A DNA stretch of 15,942 nt from Candidatus Nanoarchaeia archaeon. GTDB taxonomy: Archaea > Nanobdellota > Nanobdellia > Woesearchaeales > CG1-02-33-12. The position numbers and the translations under genes were made by a program. Below the pieces are notes generated by a model. It made no database searches and was not told the DNA's origin. It saw only the letters and a program-made list of their open reading frames with translations. Below are positions 1-6,215 of the stretch, one piece after another. The stretch is taken from contig JAQTRH010000009.1 of assembly GCA_028711925.1 (NCBI GenBank), positions 1 to 15,942 of the forward strand, written 5' to 3'. Position 1 is the stretch's first letter, and each line of letters opens with the position of its first letter.

Positions 1-84
1 GCTGAAATTAATTCAAGAGTTTCTATATCCAGAAGAGTTGGCACAAGATGGCGTTTAATTGGCCATGGAATAATAAAAGAATAA
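1..84 (+). CDS. eif2g: Translation initiation factor aIF2 subunit gamma, C-terminal end (partial)
   Basis: Reading from base 1 in frame 1 gives 27 residues and a TAA stop. The peptide contains SRRVGTRWRLIGHGII, which matches the conserved extreme C-terminus of the archaeal/eukaryotic eIF2 gamma family (typically SRR-GNRWRLIGYG). aIF2 gamma is the GTP-binding core of the heterotrimer that brings initiator Met-tRNA to the small ribosomal subunit. Only the end of the last beta-barrel domain is present. The G domain and start lie outside the window, so this is a fragment by truncation of the window and not by mutation. The next gene converges on it with only 5 bp between stop codons. Confidence 0.85.
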   Translation, partial: AEINSRVSISRRVGTRWRLIGHGIIKE

Positions 85-89
85 AAAAA

Positions 90-287
90 TTAATCTGAAA
101 AGCCTATAAACATAAATATAAGGCCCACAAAGGCAACAAAGATTCCTAGGCTTCCTTTTATTAGGATAAGAAGCTCTGGCCACCATTTTCCCCATGTTGC
201 ATAAGTGCTTATTCCCACTATGATTAAAAGCAGGCCGAACAAAATTTTAAAATATTTTCCTACTGTTTCTTTTGTTTTTTCACTCAT
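90..287 (-). CDS. Small two-helix membrane protein
   Basis: A 65-residue protein with a charged N-terminus (residues 1-11) and two hydrophobic stretches at about 12-30 and 43-63, separated by a short Trp-rich turn (TWGKWWPE). It is probably an integral membrane protein of the cytoplasmic membrane. The start is supported by a strong Shine-Dalgarno match, AAGGGTGGT, at 291-299 and by a TATA box at about 330-339. I recognise no family and assign no function. It converges tightly with the aIF2 gamma gene and is transcribed divergently from the next small membrane-protein gene. Confidence 0.65.
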   Translation of the reverse strand: MSEKTKETVGKYFKILFGLLLIIVGISTYATWGKWWPELLILIKGSLGIFVAFVGLIFMFIGFSD

Positions 288-326
288 TTTACCACCCTTT
301 ACTGTTAGTCTGTTTAAGTAATTTTA

Positions 327-361
327 TAAATATTTAAAGTTTTCGATGGTTTTAAATATAA
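327..361. promoter_or_regulatory. Divergent pair of archaeal promoters
   Basis: On the minus strand, CGAAAA (340-345 read backwards) followed by CTTTAAATAT (330-339) forms a BRE/TATA pair. It would start transcription near 309 and leave a roughly 22-nt leader with a Shine-Dalgarno for the gene ending at 287. On the plus strand, TTTTAAATATAA (350-361) is centred about 28 bp before the ATG at 383, which predicts a leaderless transcript. Start sites are inferred from spacing only. Confidence 0.5.
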
Positions 362-382
362 ATTATAAAACTATAGAATACG

Positions 383-568
383 ATGAAAAAAGAGAAGAAA
401 GGAGGACCAAGTCTTGTTAAGTATATTATATTCTTTTTCATAGTCTTCTTTATAACTCTCTATTTTGTATTCCAGCCAAAAGATATTCATTCAACTACAA
501 TTCCATTTATTATTAGCTTATCCTTATCCTACCTTTTTGCGATATGGCTTTTCAGCCAGAATGAGTAA
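383..568 (+). CDS. Small two-helix membrane protein
   Basis: A 61-residue protein with a lysine-rich N-terminus (MKKEKKGG), two predicted membrane helices at about residues 12-30 and 39-57, and a short polar tail. The positive N-terminus suggests that both ends face the cytoplasm. There is no Shine-Dalgarno sequence. A TATA box about 28 bp upstream fits a leaderless message. The stop codon lies 2 bp from the end of the convergent DUF655 gene. No family is recognised. The spacing and promoter make it more likely real than chance. Confidence 0.55.
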   Translation: MKKEKKGGPSLVKYIIFFFIVFFITLYFVFQPKDIHSTTIPFIISLSLSYLFAIWLFSQNE

Positions 569-570
569 AG

Positions 571-1131
571 CTAAACATCAACAAAAAGATGGTGCTTTTC
601 ATTGCCTTCAAGCTCTTTCATTATTCTCTTTATAACTGCTGCCTTTGGGTCAGGCATCAGCTTTACCCTTTTTTTCATATCTTCAAAGCTCTTGAAAGGC
701 TCTACTTTTCTTTCATCAAGTATTTCCCACATCCTCTTTTTCCCCATTCCGGGCAAGAGTTCTATTGAGTGCATTCTTGTGCTTAAAGGCTGTGCATTGT
801 TAAAGAAATCAACAAACCTTTGCTCATAGTTCTCAACTATGCTTTTAACCACAAAATCAAGCTCTGATTTTGCAGTTCGGGTTAGTTTTGAGAACTGAAG
901 CTTTCCATTAATATGGTGTATCTTGTCTCTTTTATCCTGCCCTATGTAAACATCCTCATTTGGCTGCAGAAAAATTTCTTTTTTCGGAACAAGCTCTAAG
1001 AGAACAAAATTTTTTTTGCCTATAGCCTGGGCTATTGCTGTCTTTTGGTGGCTTGGTCTTGAGTCAAATGGGTAGCCATTCGGCAAAAAGTCAAGCACAG
1101 TTGCATATTCCTCCCTTTCATGCCTTTCCAT
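571..1131 (-). CDS. DUF655 family nucleic-acid-binding protein
   Basis: A 186-residue protein matching the archaeal DUF655 family along its whole length. It opens with EEYATVLDFLPNGYP and has an OB-like beta-rich part with the family motif VYIGQDKRDKIHHI (residues 61-74). The conserved block ELDFVVKSIVENYEQRFVDF follows, then a helix-hairpin-helix region LLPGMGKKRMWEILDERK (125-142). The family is uncharacterised and is thought to bind RNA or DNA. In many archaea it follows rpl21e and rpoF and precedes the 16S rRNA dimethylase ksgA. Here rpl21e and rpoF are upstream as expected, but no ksgA follows. A TATA box at 1155-1164 suggests it also has its own promoter, giving an almost leaderless message. 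Confidence 0.9.
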   Translation of the reverse strand: MERHEREEYATVLDFLPNGYPFDSRPSHQKTAIAQAIGKKNFVLLELVPKKEIFLQPNEDVYIGQDKRDKIHHINGKLQFSKLTRTAKSELDFVVKSIVENYEQRFVDFFNNAQPLSTRMHSIELLPGMGKKRMWEILDERKVEPFKSFEDMKKRVKLMPDPKAAVIKRIMKELEGNEKHHLFVDV

Positions 1132-1154
1132 TTTATTATTCTTTTGTTTACCTC

Positions 1155-1164
1155 ATTTATATAT
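1155..1164 (-). promoter_or_regulatory. TATA box for the DUF655 gene
   Basis: The minus strand reads ATATATAAAT, centred about 29 bp before the DUF655 ATG at 1131. It lies in the 72-bp gap after rpoF, so the gene can probably be transcribed apart from rpl21e-rpoF. Confidence 0.4.
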
Positions 1165-1203
1165 TTTTGTTTTTTAAGATAGTTTATCCTAAAAAGAAAT
1201 AAG

Positions 1204-1560
1204 TCAGTTGTTTTTTTCAGCAAACTCATCAACAATTCCTGCGATTTTTTTCACGTTATCATTGCTGATTGTCAAAGCATAGCCTTGCAGAATTACTTTT
1301 ACATCATCAACAGTCCTTGGCATCAAGTCAACTATCTTTTTGATGTGAATATCTTTCAGTCTTGGTATATTTAGGCCCTCTATTTTTTTTATTAGCTCAT
1401 CATGTTTGGACTTGCTCAATGTCTTGAAATGGCTTAAATACTCTTCTGTTTTTCCAACCCTGAAATTAAGCTCTTTATCGCGCTTTTTTATTTTCTCAAT
1501 CTCTTCTTTAAGCTCAACCATGGTGATTGGCTGTTCCGACAATATTTCAGGATTTACCAT
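1204..1560 (-). CDS. rpoF: DNA-directed RNA polymerase subunit Rpb4 (RpoF)
   Basis: A 118-residue protein with the archaeal Rpb4 pattern. It has an N-terminal segment (MVNPEILSEQPITMVELKEEI), a long charged helix (residues 13-35) and the second half LKDIHIKKIVDLMPRTVDDV (about 69-88). The family signature follows: a C-terminal helical HRDC-like domain with IVDLMPRT-D-V. Rpb4 pairs with Rpb7 (RpoE) to form the stalk of archaeal RNA polymerase, which helps open-complex formation and RNA binding. It follows rpl21e by 2 bp (TAA, two bases, ATG), so the two genes are almost certainly co-transcribed and translationally coupled. Length is normal for the family. Confidence 0.93.
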   Translation of the reverse strand: MVNPEILSEQPITMVELKEEIEKIKKRDKELNFRVGKTEEYLSHFKTLSKSKHDELIKKIEGLNIPRLKDIHIKKIVDLMPRTVDDVKVILQGYALTISNDNVKKIAGIVDEFAEKNN

Positions 1561-1562
1561 TT

Positions 1563-1859
1563 TTAAACCTTAGCCTTCTTAAGATGAACAGGATGGACTA
1601 CTGGCTGTTTTATATTTTTTCCGTCCTTGATTGAGATTTGATAGCATCTTCCAACTTTCTTTGTTACTATGCCTGATTTTCCGTGAAACCTTGGAAAGTA
1701 CATTCCTTTCTGCACAGCTGGCTCTGCCTTTAAGATTACTCTTTCCCCTTCCTTAAAGTTTTGGAAAAAATTGCTGATGCTTATCTTTCCTTTACTTCTT
1801 CTTGGTTTAAGGAGTTTATGCCTTGTTTTTCTCCTAAAACCGCCTATTCTTTGAACCAT
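1563..1859 (-). CDS. rpl21e: Large ribosomal subunit protein L21e
   Basis: A 98-residue protein beginning MVQRIGGFRRKTRHKLLK and continuing with KGEI-like and EGERVILKAEPAVQKGMYFPR. The segment FHGKSGIVTKKVGRCYQISI corresponds to the RFHGk-G-V signature of L21e. It binds 23S/5S rRNA in the central protuberance region. A TTG four codons upstream (1871) could extend the frame, but the family begins at this methionine and the ATG at 1857-1859 is preferred. A TATA box at about 1884-1896 is centred some 31 bp upstream. It is the first gene of the L21e, RpoF, DUF655 cluster. Confidence 0.93.
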   Translation of the reverse strand: MVQRIGGFRRKTRHKLLKPRRSKGKISISNFFQNFKEGERVILKAEPAVQKGMYFPRFHGKSGIVTKKVGRCYQISIKDGKNIKQPVVHPVHLKKAKV

Positions 1860-1883
1860 TTTAAACAACAAAAGGAAATTTCA

Positions 1884-1896
1884 CTATTATAAAAAC
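1884..1896 (-). promoter_or_regulatory. TATA box for rpl21e-rpoF
   Basis: The minus strand reads GGTTTTTATAATAG, centred about 31 bp before the rpl21e ATG. This predicts a leader of only a few nucleotides. No Shine-Dalgarno is needed or seen. Confidence 0.45.
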
Positions 1897-1925
1897 CTTT
1901 TGATTTAAATTTTAATTTTAAACAA

Positions 1926-1943
1926 CAGAAAGATTTAAATATG
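1926..1943 (+). promoter_or_regulatory. BRE/TATA promoter for the 1966 membrane-protein gene
   Basis: CAGAAAG (BRE-like) followed by ATTTAAATAT is centred 28 bp before the ATG at 1966, giving a predicted leaderless transcript. It resembles the AGAAAG-N-TTTATA element before 9926, 12916 and 15354, but lacks the AAAT just upstream of it. Confidence 0.5.
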
Positions 1944-1965
1944 TTGCAGGCAAAATTAATGTAAA

Positions 1966-2931
1966 ATGCTTTTAAATGAAAAAAGAGGTTGCTTTAGTTT
2001 TCTTTTTTTTGTGCCAGCAGTATTTGTACTGCCAATAAATCCTGAAGTAGTTTTCAATATACTTAACTTTTTCTTTGGAAGCCCAGGAGATGATGGAACA
2101 GCATTATTCCTAAAAGCAGGAATATGGATTATACTTTTTGCGCTTGTTTTTGGGGTTTCGTCAAAGATGTTTGACAAGAAGGGAATAGCAACTATTTTTT
2201 CAATGGTTTTTTCACTTATTTCAATAAGGTTCATACCAAATGAGTATATTCATTATATTGGGCAGGCATATGGAATACTTGGCATTGTATTTCTTGTCTT
2301 GTTTGTAATTGGGGCAACGCTTTTCATTTTGAATAAGTACTTTCCGATAACCGAGCATAAGGCCTTTGGTTTTGTATGGGGCCTGTTTTACTTTTTTATA
2401 GCATGGTGCTTTCACCAGCTTGCAAATCTTCAGTTGTATGATTTTCCAAAAATTCAAGAGGCACTTCAAACAATAGCTCCATGGGGCAGGGTTGTTTCAA
2501 TAGTCCTCGGCGTTGCATGCTTGATGAAGGCCCTTGGAGGAAGAAGTAAGTACGCAAGAGAGCCTTCTAGGAGGCCAGAAAGACGTCCTCCTGAACGTAG
2601 GCCTAATCCAGAGAGAAGAGAACCAGAGAGAAGAGAACCAGAAACACCGAATGAACCTCAAACTGTAAGGATTAGGTCCCTTACAAGTTTAAAAGAAAAA
2701 TATCATAATTATGTTTTTAATTTGTTTAGTGGGCGGAGTACAGAACAGCGTGCAAGAAGAAAAAGACAAAGGATATTACAGGCAATGAGGATTATAGTAA
2801 GCCAAGCAGAAAGAATGGGATGCCCTAGAGATAGATTCTTACACAGTAGAAAACAGGGAGGAATAGGACAATCAAATTTTGAACGACCTGAAGTTTATGA
2901 ACAGCGTTTAAGACAAAGAGGATTAATTTAA
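1966..2931 (+). CDS. Multi-spanning membrane protein with Arg/Pro/Glu linker and basic C-terminal region
   Basis: A 321-residue protein of unrecognised family. About six hydrophobic segments are visible, near residues 9-24, 46-65, 73-90, 100-122, 133-151 and 168-190. They are followed by a low-complexity Arg/Pro/Glu linker at 198-230 made of PERR-type repeats, two of which are encoded by an exact 15-bp tandem duplication at 2608-2637. The last 90 residues are soluble and strongly basic, with a helix RARRKRQRILQAMRIIVSQA (262-281) and the ending YEQRLRQRGLI. The architecture suggests a membrane anchor carrying a cytoplasmic basic domain that might bind nucleic acid or the ribosome. That is inference only. 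The predicted message is leaderless. Confidence 0.7.
   Translation: MLLNEKRGCFSFLFFVPAVFVLPINPEVVFNILNFFFGSPGDDGTALFLKAGIWIILFALVFGVSSKMFDKKGIATIFSMVFSLISIRFIPNEYIHYIGQAYGILGIVFLVLFVIGATLFILNKYFPITEHKAFGFVWGLFYFFIAWCFHQLANLQLYDFPKIQEALQTIAPWGRVVSIVLGVACLMKALGGRSKYAREPSRRPERRPPERRPNPERREPERREPETPNEPQTVRIRSLTSLKEKYHNYVFNLFSGRSTEQRARRKRQRILQAMRIIVSQAERMGCPRDRFLHSRKQGGIGQSNFERPEVYEQRLRQRGLI
2608..2637 (+). repeat. 15-bp tandem duplication in a low-complexity linker
   Basis: CCAGAGAGAAGAGAA occurs twice head to tail and encodes the repeated PERRE units of the Arg/Pro/Glu linker. It lies inside the coding frame and keeps it open. Confidence 0.8.
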
Positions 2932-2957
2932 ATTTAATAAACTAAACAAAATTATTT

Positions 2958-2964
2958 GAGGTGA
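2958..2964 (+). promoter_or_regulatory. Shine-Dalgarno for the 2969 gene
   Basis: GAGGTGA ends four bases before the ATG at 2969. It fixes the start and suggests that this gene is read from the upstream transcript, 37 bp after the previous stop. Confidence 0.7.
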
Positions 2965-2968
2965 TAAT

Positions 2969-3319
2969 ATGAAAATAATGATTGTGTTTATAGGGCTTTT
3001 GACTATAATGGCCGGAGTGCTGCCTTTTTTTAATGGCTTTGGAATTATTCCATCCTCAGGCCCGATTTATTCAGGAATAATTGTGATTATTGGATTAATT
3101 GCATTGTGGTATGGAATAAAAGCATTAGGATTGTGGGGCTCCCAAAAGTTTATTGTAGCTGTTATTGGGATATTCATTATATTGGGAGGATTAATTCCTT
3201 TTTTAGTGAGTATGAGCTGGATACCAAGCACAATTCCAAGTTCAGGAATGTATTATTCAGGAATAATAATTGCCATAGGACTAATAGCTTTATTTTATGG
3301 CTTTAAAAAACAATTTTAG
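2969..3319 (+). CDS. Four-helix membrane protein with internal duplication
   Basis: A 116-residue hydrophobic protein made of two similar halves. Residues 27-49 read IPSSG-IYSGII-IIGLIALWYG, and residues 89-111 repeat this as IPSSG-YYSGII-AIGLIALFYG, with a period of 62 residues. Each half has two membrane helices joined by an IPSSG loop, giving four helices in total (about 4-22, 33-50, 62-80 and 96-112). No family is recognised. The duplicated helical hairpin is a common origin of small transport or scaffold proteins, but nothing here identifies a substrate. It has a clear Shine-Dalgarno and probably forms an operon with the preceding membrane-protein gene. Confidence 0.7.
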   Translation: MKIMIVFIGLLTIMAGVLPFFNGFGIIPSSGPIYSGIIVIIGLIALWYGIKALGLWGSQKFIVAVIGIFIILGGLIPFLVSMSWIPSTIPSSGMYYSGIIIAIGLIALFYGFKKQF

Positions 3320-3321
3320 AA

Positions 3322-3579
3322 TTATTCAATTTTAACTTTCTGACCTATGCTTTGGCCGGGCATTCCTTTTTCAAAAAGAACTCTGACAGCGCCTTTTCCA
3401 CCGTGAACAGCTCTTACTTTTCCTGTTATCTGCTTTCCAGAAGAGCTTGACCATACTACTTTCTTGTCAACTAATTTTTCTGCCTTTTCCTTGGAATCAA
3501 CACCATCAACTATTAAAATCATCTGGTTGCCGTACTGGGTGTGTCTTCCTCCCCTGAAATTAGATATTATTCCTTCCAT
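3322..3579 (-). CDS. rpl35ae: Large ribosomal subunit protein L35Ae
   Basis: An 85-residue protein with the L35Ae hallmark FRGGRHTQYGNQMILIVDGV near the N-terminus, then EKLVDKKVVWSSSSGKQITG, VRAVHGGKGAVRVLFEKGMP and GQSIGQKVKIE. The order and length match the family. It is a small beta-barrel protein of the large subunit that contacts rRNA and tRNA-proximal regions. A TATA box at 3606-3618 is centred about 33 bp upstream, and GTGAG a few bases before the ATG is a weak Shine-Dalgarno. The stop lies 2 bp from that of the convergent membrane-protein gene. Confidence 0.93.
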   Translation of the reverse strand: MEGIISNFRGGRHTQYGNQMILIVDGVDSKEKAEKLVDKKVVWSSSSGKQITGKVRAVHGGKGAVRVLFEKGMPGQSIGQKVKIE

Positions 3580-3605
3580 AATCTCACTTCAAAGGGAAAA
3601 TCTGG

Positions 3606-3618
3606 CTTATTTAAAAAG
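3606..3618 (-). promoter_or_regulatory. TATA box for rpl35ae
   Basis: The minus strand reads CTTTTTAAATAAG, centred about 33 bp before the ATG at 3579. It lies in the 48-bp gap after the TctA-family gene, so the ribosomal gene appears to have its own promoter. Confidence 0.4.
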
Positions 3619-3627
3619 CTTTTGGAA

Positions 3628-4830
3628 TCAAAGCAGAAAATAAAATATAACTGGCAATAACAAACATCCCATTGCATGAGTTCTTGAGGTTTTTATTATT
3701 GGGGCAATCATGCCCAGTGCAGTGCTTGTTAAAAGGATTAAGAACCCTAATGGCCCTGTCAAAAAAATAACAAGGATAGTTATAAGTAAAATCACAGATA
3801 AAACAATCTTGCGGTAGCTTAAAATGCTTATAATCCTTGAAAATATCTTAGCGAGAAACACGGCCAGAAAAACAGAAAGCGAGCCGGCTATAAGGGCAGA
3901 GCACAGAAAAACAATTATATGATTCATTGAAACAGGGCCAATAAGTTTTTGCACAGCAATTATTGAGCCATTTCTTGCCTTATCAAGAACATAAAGTGTT
4001 ACAATTGAGAGTATGAAGTTAAAGGTGTTTATCGATCCCATAAGTATCATAAATCCATCTTCTTTAAGGTTTTTTGTTATCTGCATCGACATCACAGCAG
4101 CAGTTGATGCTCCTAACCCTGGCATTACAGCTGTCACAAAACCTGAGAAGTTTCCTGAAAGCAATGCCTTTAATACAGTGGAATTTTTGACTTTAAGATA
4201 TTGTTTTTCAGCTTGCTTTGGAATTTTTTCATTGTCTGACAAACTTAAAATCAATGTTGATGTTCCAAACAATCCAGAAAAAAGTGGAAAAAGAGGGTTT
4301 TCAAAATTAGGCATGTTCAAAACAACAATTCCAAAAATTCCTGAAAGCATGAAAACAAAAAAAGCCCACAATCTTTTTCTATCCCTTAAAATCATAAAAA
4401 AAACAACTGCAATAAGCACAAAAACAATGTAATCCTCAATATATGGATATGAAAACCTTACAAAGGGTATCAATGCAAAGAAAATCAAAACACTAAAAAT
4501 CAATGCCCCAAAAGAGCCAACAACTGTTAATTTTAATGCTGTCATTCCAAGGCCTTTCAATAAATACCTGTGGCCTGGCAATACACCTAAGGCCATGTCT
4601 GAATCAGGAGCCCCTAAAAATATAGAGGGAATTGCATCAAGAAAACTGTGTGTTACAGACATTGCTATGACAAAGCAGCAAAGTGAAACAACATTTGTGT
4701 AATGCAGCAAAACCGGAGAAACACTAATCATCAAAACAGAAATCAAGTTAATGTGTATTCCAGGGATTAGGCCTGTAAAAATTCCAGCACATATGCCTAA
4801 GATAACTGCCAAAATTAATTCTAAAAACAT
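3628..4830 (-). CDS. TctA-family (tripartite tricarboxylate transporter-like) permease
   Basis: A 400-residue integral membrane protein with about ten to twelve hydrophobic segments. Two diagnostic glycine-rich motifs lie at the start of each half: GIFTGLIPGIHINL (residues 16-29) and GNFSGFVTAVMPGLGAS (226-242). The block AIPSIFLGAPDSDMALGVLP (66-85) is also typical of TctA. The paired motifs reflect the family's internal pseudo-symmetry. Bacterial TctA works with a small TctB subunit and a periplasmic TctC binding protein. Neither is encoded here, as is usual for archaeal single-gene members whose substrates are unknown. The gene is divergent from a PLP decarboxylase, so a substrate linked to amino acids or polyamines is possible but unproven. 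Confidence 0.85.
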   Translation of the reverse strand: MFLELILAVILGICAGIFTGLIPGIHINLISVLMISVSPVLLHYTNVVSLCCFVIAMSVTHSFLDAIPSIFLGAPDSDMALGVLPGHRYLLKGLGMTALKLTVVGSFGALIFSVLIFFALIPFVRFSYPYIEDYIVFVLIAVVFFMILRDRKRLWAFFVFMLSGIFGIVVLNMPNFENPLFPLFSGLFGTSTLILSLSDNEKIPKQAEKQYLKVKNSTVLKALLSGNFSGFVTAVMPGLGASTAAVMSMQITKNLKEDGFMILMGSINTFNFILSIVTLYVLDKARNGSIIAVQKLIGPVSMNHIIVFLCSALIAGSLSVFLAVFLAKIFSRIISILSYRKIVLSVILLITILVIFLTGPLGFLILLTSTALGMIAPIIKTSRTHAMGCLLLPVIFYFLL

Positions 4831-4865
4831 AACACTATTTCAAATGAAGGAATTATTAAGGATTG

Positions 4866-4891
4866 CTCTTTATAAAGCCGGGATTTTCCGG
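4866..4891 (-). promoter_or_regulatory. Promoter of the TctA-family gene with paired CCGG sites
   Basis: The minus strand reads GGCTTTATAAAGAG (TATA, about 4866-4879), centred some 42 bp before the ATG at 4830. This implies a leader of roughly 18 nt. Directly upstream are two CCGG tetramers at 4878-4881 and 4888-4891, exactly 10 bp apart on one helix face. They are a GC-rich island in an otherwise very AT-rich spacer. This could be an operator overlapping the BRE. It is a candidate only. Confidence 0.4.
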
Positions 4892-4936
4892 AATAATTAT
4901 AATGCACTAAAAAATCTTCTGAGAAAAACAAACATT

Positions 4937-4968
4937 TTTAAATAAGCTGATTTGACGAAACGCGTCAA
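4937..4968 (+). promoter_or_regulatory. Decarboxylase promoter with inverted repeat TTGACG-N5-CGTCAA
   Basis: TTTAAATA (4937-4944) is a TATA box that predicts a start near 4966. A perfect 6-bp inverted repeat, TTGACGAAACGCGTCAA (4952-4968), covers the expected start site. It could be a repressor operator or, if transcription starts just before it, a small leader hairpin. GAGGG at 4985-4989 is a Shine-Dalgarno for the ATG at 4994. Confidence 0.5.
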
Positions 4969-4993
4969 TCAAATTTCAAGACAAGAGGGCAGA

Positions 4994-6169
4994 ATGAAAA
5001 AAGAAAGATACAGTTTCTCGGTTGAGGAATACATGACTAAAGAAAGATTCAACAAAGTAAAAAAACTTGCAAAGAAAAATCAGACTCCCTTTCTTGCAGT
5101 TAACCTAAGTGTAATCAAAGAAAAATATGAAGAGCTAAAATCAAATATGTCTTTTGCCAAGATATACTATGCTATAAAAGCAAATCCTGCTGATGAAGTT
5201 ATTAAGCTCCTTTTTGAACTTGGCTCAAATTTTGACATAGCATCTGTTTATGAACTTGACCAGATTCTCTCACTTGGAATAACTCCTGAAAGAATAAGTT
5301 TTGGCAACACAATCAAGAAAGAAAAAGACATAAAATATGCTTTTGATAAAGGTATTCGCTTGTTTGCAACAGATTCCTTAAGTGATATGGAGAAAATATC
5401 AAGACAGGCAAAAGGCTCAAAGGTTTTTTTCAGACTAATATCAGAGGGAAGCGGCGCTGATTGGCCTTTGTCAAGAAAATTTGGCGCACACCCTGATAAG
5501 ATATACCAGCTGATACTAAAGTCAAAAGAGCTTGGTCTTGAGCCATACGGGCTTTCATTTCATGTCGGCAGCCAGCAAAGAGATATTGGGCAATGGGATG
5601 AATCAATAGCACAATGCAGATACCTTTTTGAGGCTGTAAACGAAAAGGGAATAAAACTTAAAATGATTAACATGGGCGGCGGATTTCCGGGAAAGTATAA
5701 AAACCCCACATATGACCTGCCTGTTTATACAAAAGAGATTACAAGATTTTTGAAAGAGGATTTTCCAGAAGGGTTGCCTGAAATAATCATAGAGCCAGGA
5801 CGTTCGATTGTTGCAGATTCAGGAGTTATTGTTTCTGAGATAGTGCTGGTATCAAAAAAGTCATATTTGAGCCCTTACAGGTGGGTTTATTTGGATATAG
5901 GGAAATTCAGCGGGCTTATTGAAACGTTGGATGAATCAATAAAATATCCGATATATGTTGAAAAATCAGGATCTGTATCAGAGGTTATTCTTGCAGGTCC
6001 AACATGTGACAGCCAGGATGTTTTATATGAAAATTTCAAATATAAACTTCCTGCAAAAATTAAAGATAAAGACAAAGTGTATATATTCACAACAGGTGCA
6101 TATACACAAACATATTCTTCGGTATATTTTAATGGATTTCCTCCATTGAAGATGTTTGTTATAGAATGA
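4994..6169 (+). CDS. PLP-dependent fold-III decarboxylase, ornithine/lysine decarboxylase-like
   Basis: A 391-residue protein with the full active-site set of the alanine-racemase-fold decarboxylases. It has KIYYAIKANP with PLP lysine K62, HVGSQ (190-194), the phosphate loop MGGGFPG (227-233) and EPGR (267-270). The substrate cysteine/aspartate is in GPTCDSQD (C338, D339), and TGAYTQTYSSVYFNGF (367-382) carries the PLP-contacting tyrosine. GPTCDS-D resembles bacterial lysine/ornithine decarboxylases and eukaryotic-type ODC rather than diaminopimelate decarboxylase, so putrescine or cadaverine is the likely product. Substrate choice cannot be settled by eye. A TTG at 4952 would add 14 residues, but it falls in the inverted repeat at the expected transcription start. 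The ATG at 4994 has a Shine-Dalgarno and is preferred. Confidence 0.87.
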   Translation: MKKERYSFSVEEYMTKERFNKVKKLAKKNQTPFLAVNLSVIKEKYEELKSNMSFAKIYYAIKANPADEVIKLLFELGSNFDIASVYELDQILSLGITPERISFGNTIKKEKDIKYAFDKGIRLFATDSLSDMEKISRQAKGSKVFFRLISEGSGADWPLSRKFGAHPDKIYQLILKSKELGLEPYGLSFHVGSQQRDIGQWDESIAQCRYLFEAVNEKGIKLKMINMGGGFPGKYKNPTYDLPVYTKEITRFLKEDFPEGLPEIIIEPGRSIVADSGVIVSEIVLVSKKSYLSPYRWVYLDIGKFSGLIETLDESIKYPIYVEKSGSVSEVILAGPTCDSQDVLYENFKYKLPAKIKDKDKVYIFTTGAYTQTYSSVYFNGFPPLKMFVIE

Positions 6170-6175
6170 TTTTTT
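6170..6175 (+). terminator. Oligo-T tract after the decarboxylase gene
   Basis: A run of six T residues begins at the last base region of the stop codon and continues into TATT. Oligo-T is the usual intrinsic terminator of archaeal RNA polymerase. Confidence 0.35.
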
Positions 6176-6215
6176 ATTGGATAAACCCATATTTAATTGC
6201 AGGAAAAAAACGCAA

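Noticed and set aside
1032..1235. 67-residue minus-strand frame between rpoF and DUF655
   Set aside because: It overlaps the start of DUF655 and the end of rpoF in another frame and has no family features.
1860..1871. Four-residue extension of L21e from a TTG
   Set aside because: The family begins at the internal methionine (MVQRIGGFRR), and the TATA spacing fits that ATG.
3106..3306. Alternate-frame reading of 66 residues inside the duplicated membrane protein
   Set aside because: It lies wholly inside a well-supported gene with a Shine-Dalgarno, and its residue composition is implausible.
4013..4432. 139-residue plus-strand open frame opposite the TctA-family gene
   Set aside because: It is antisense to a clearly conserved transporter, and no promoter or ribosome site supports it.
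4952..4993. N-terminal extension of the decarboxylase from a TTG codon
   Set aside because: The TTG falls inside the inverted repeat at the predicted transcription start. The ATG at 4994 has a Shine-Dalgarno, and homologues need no such extension.
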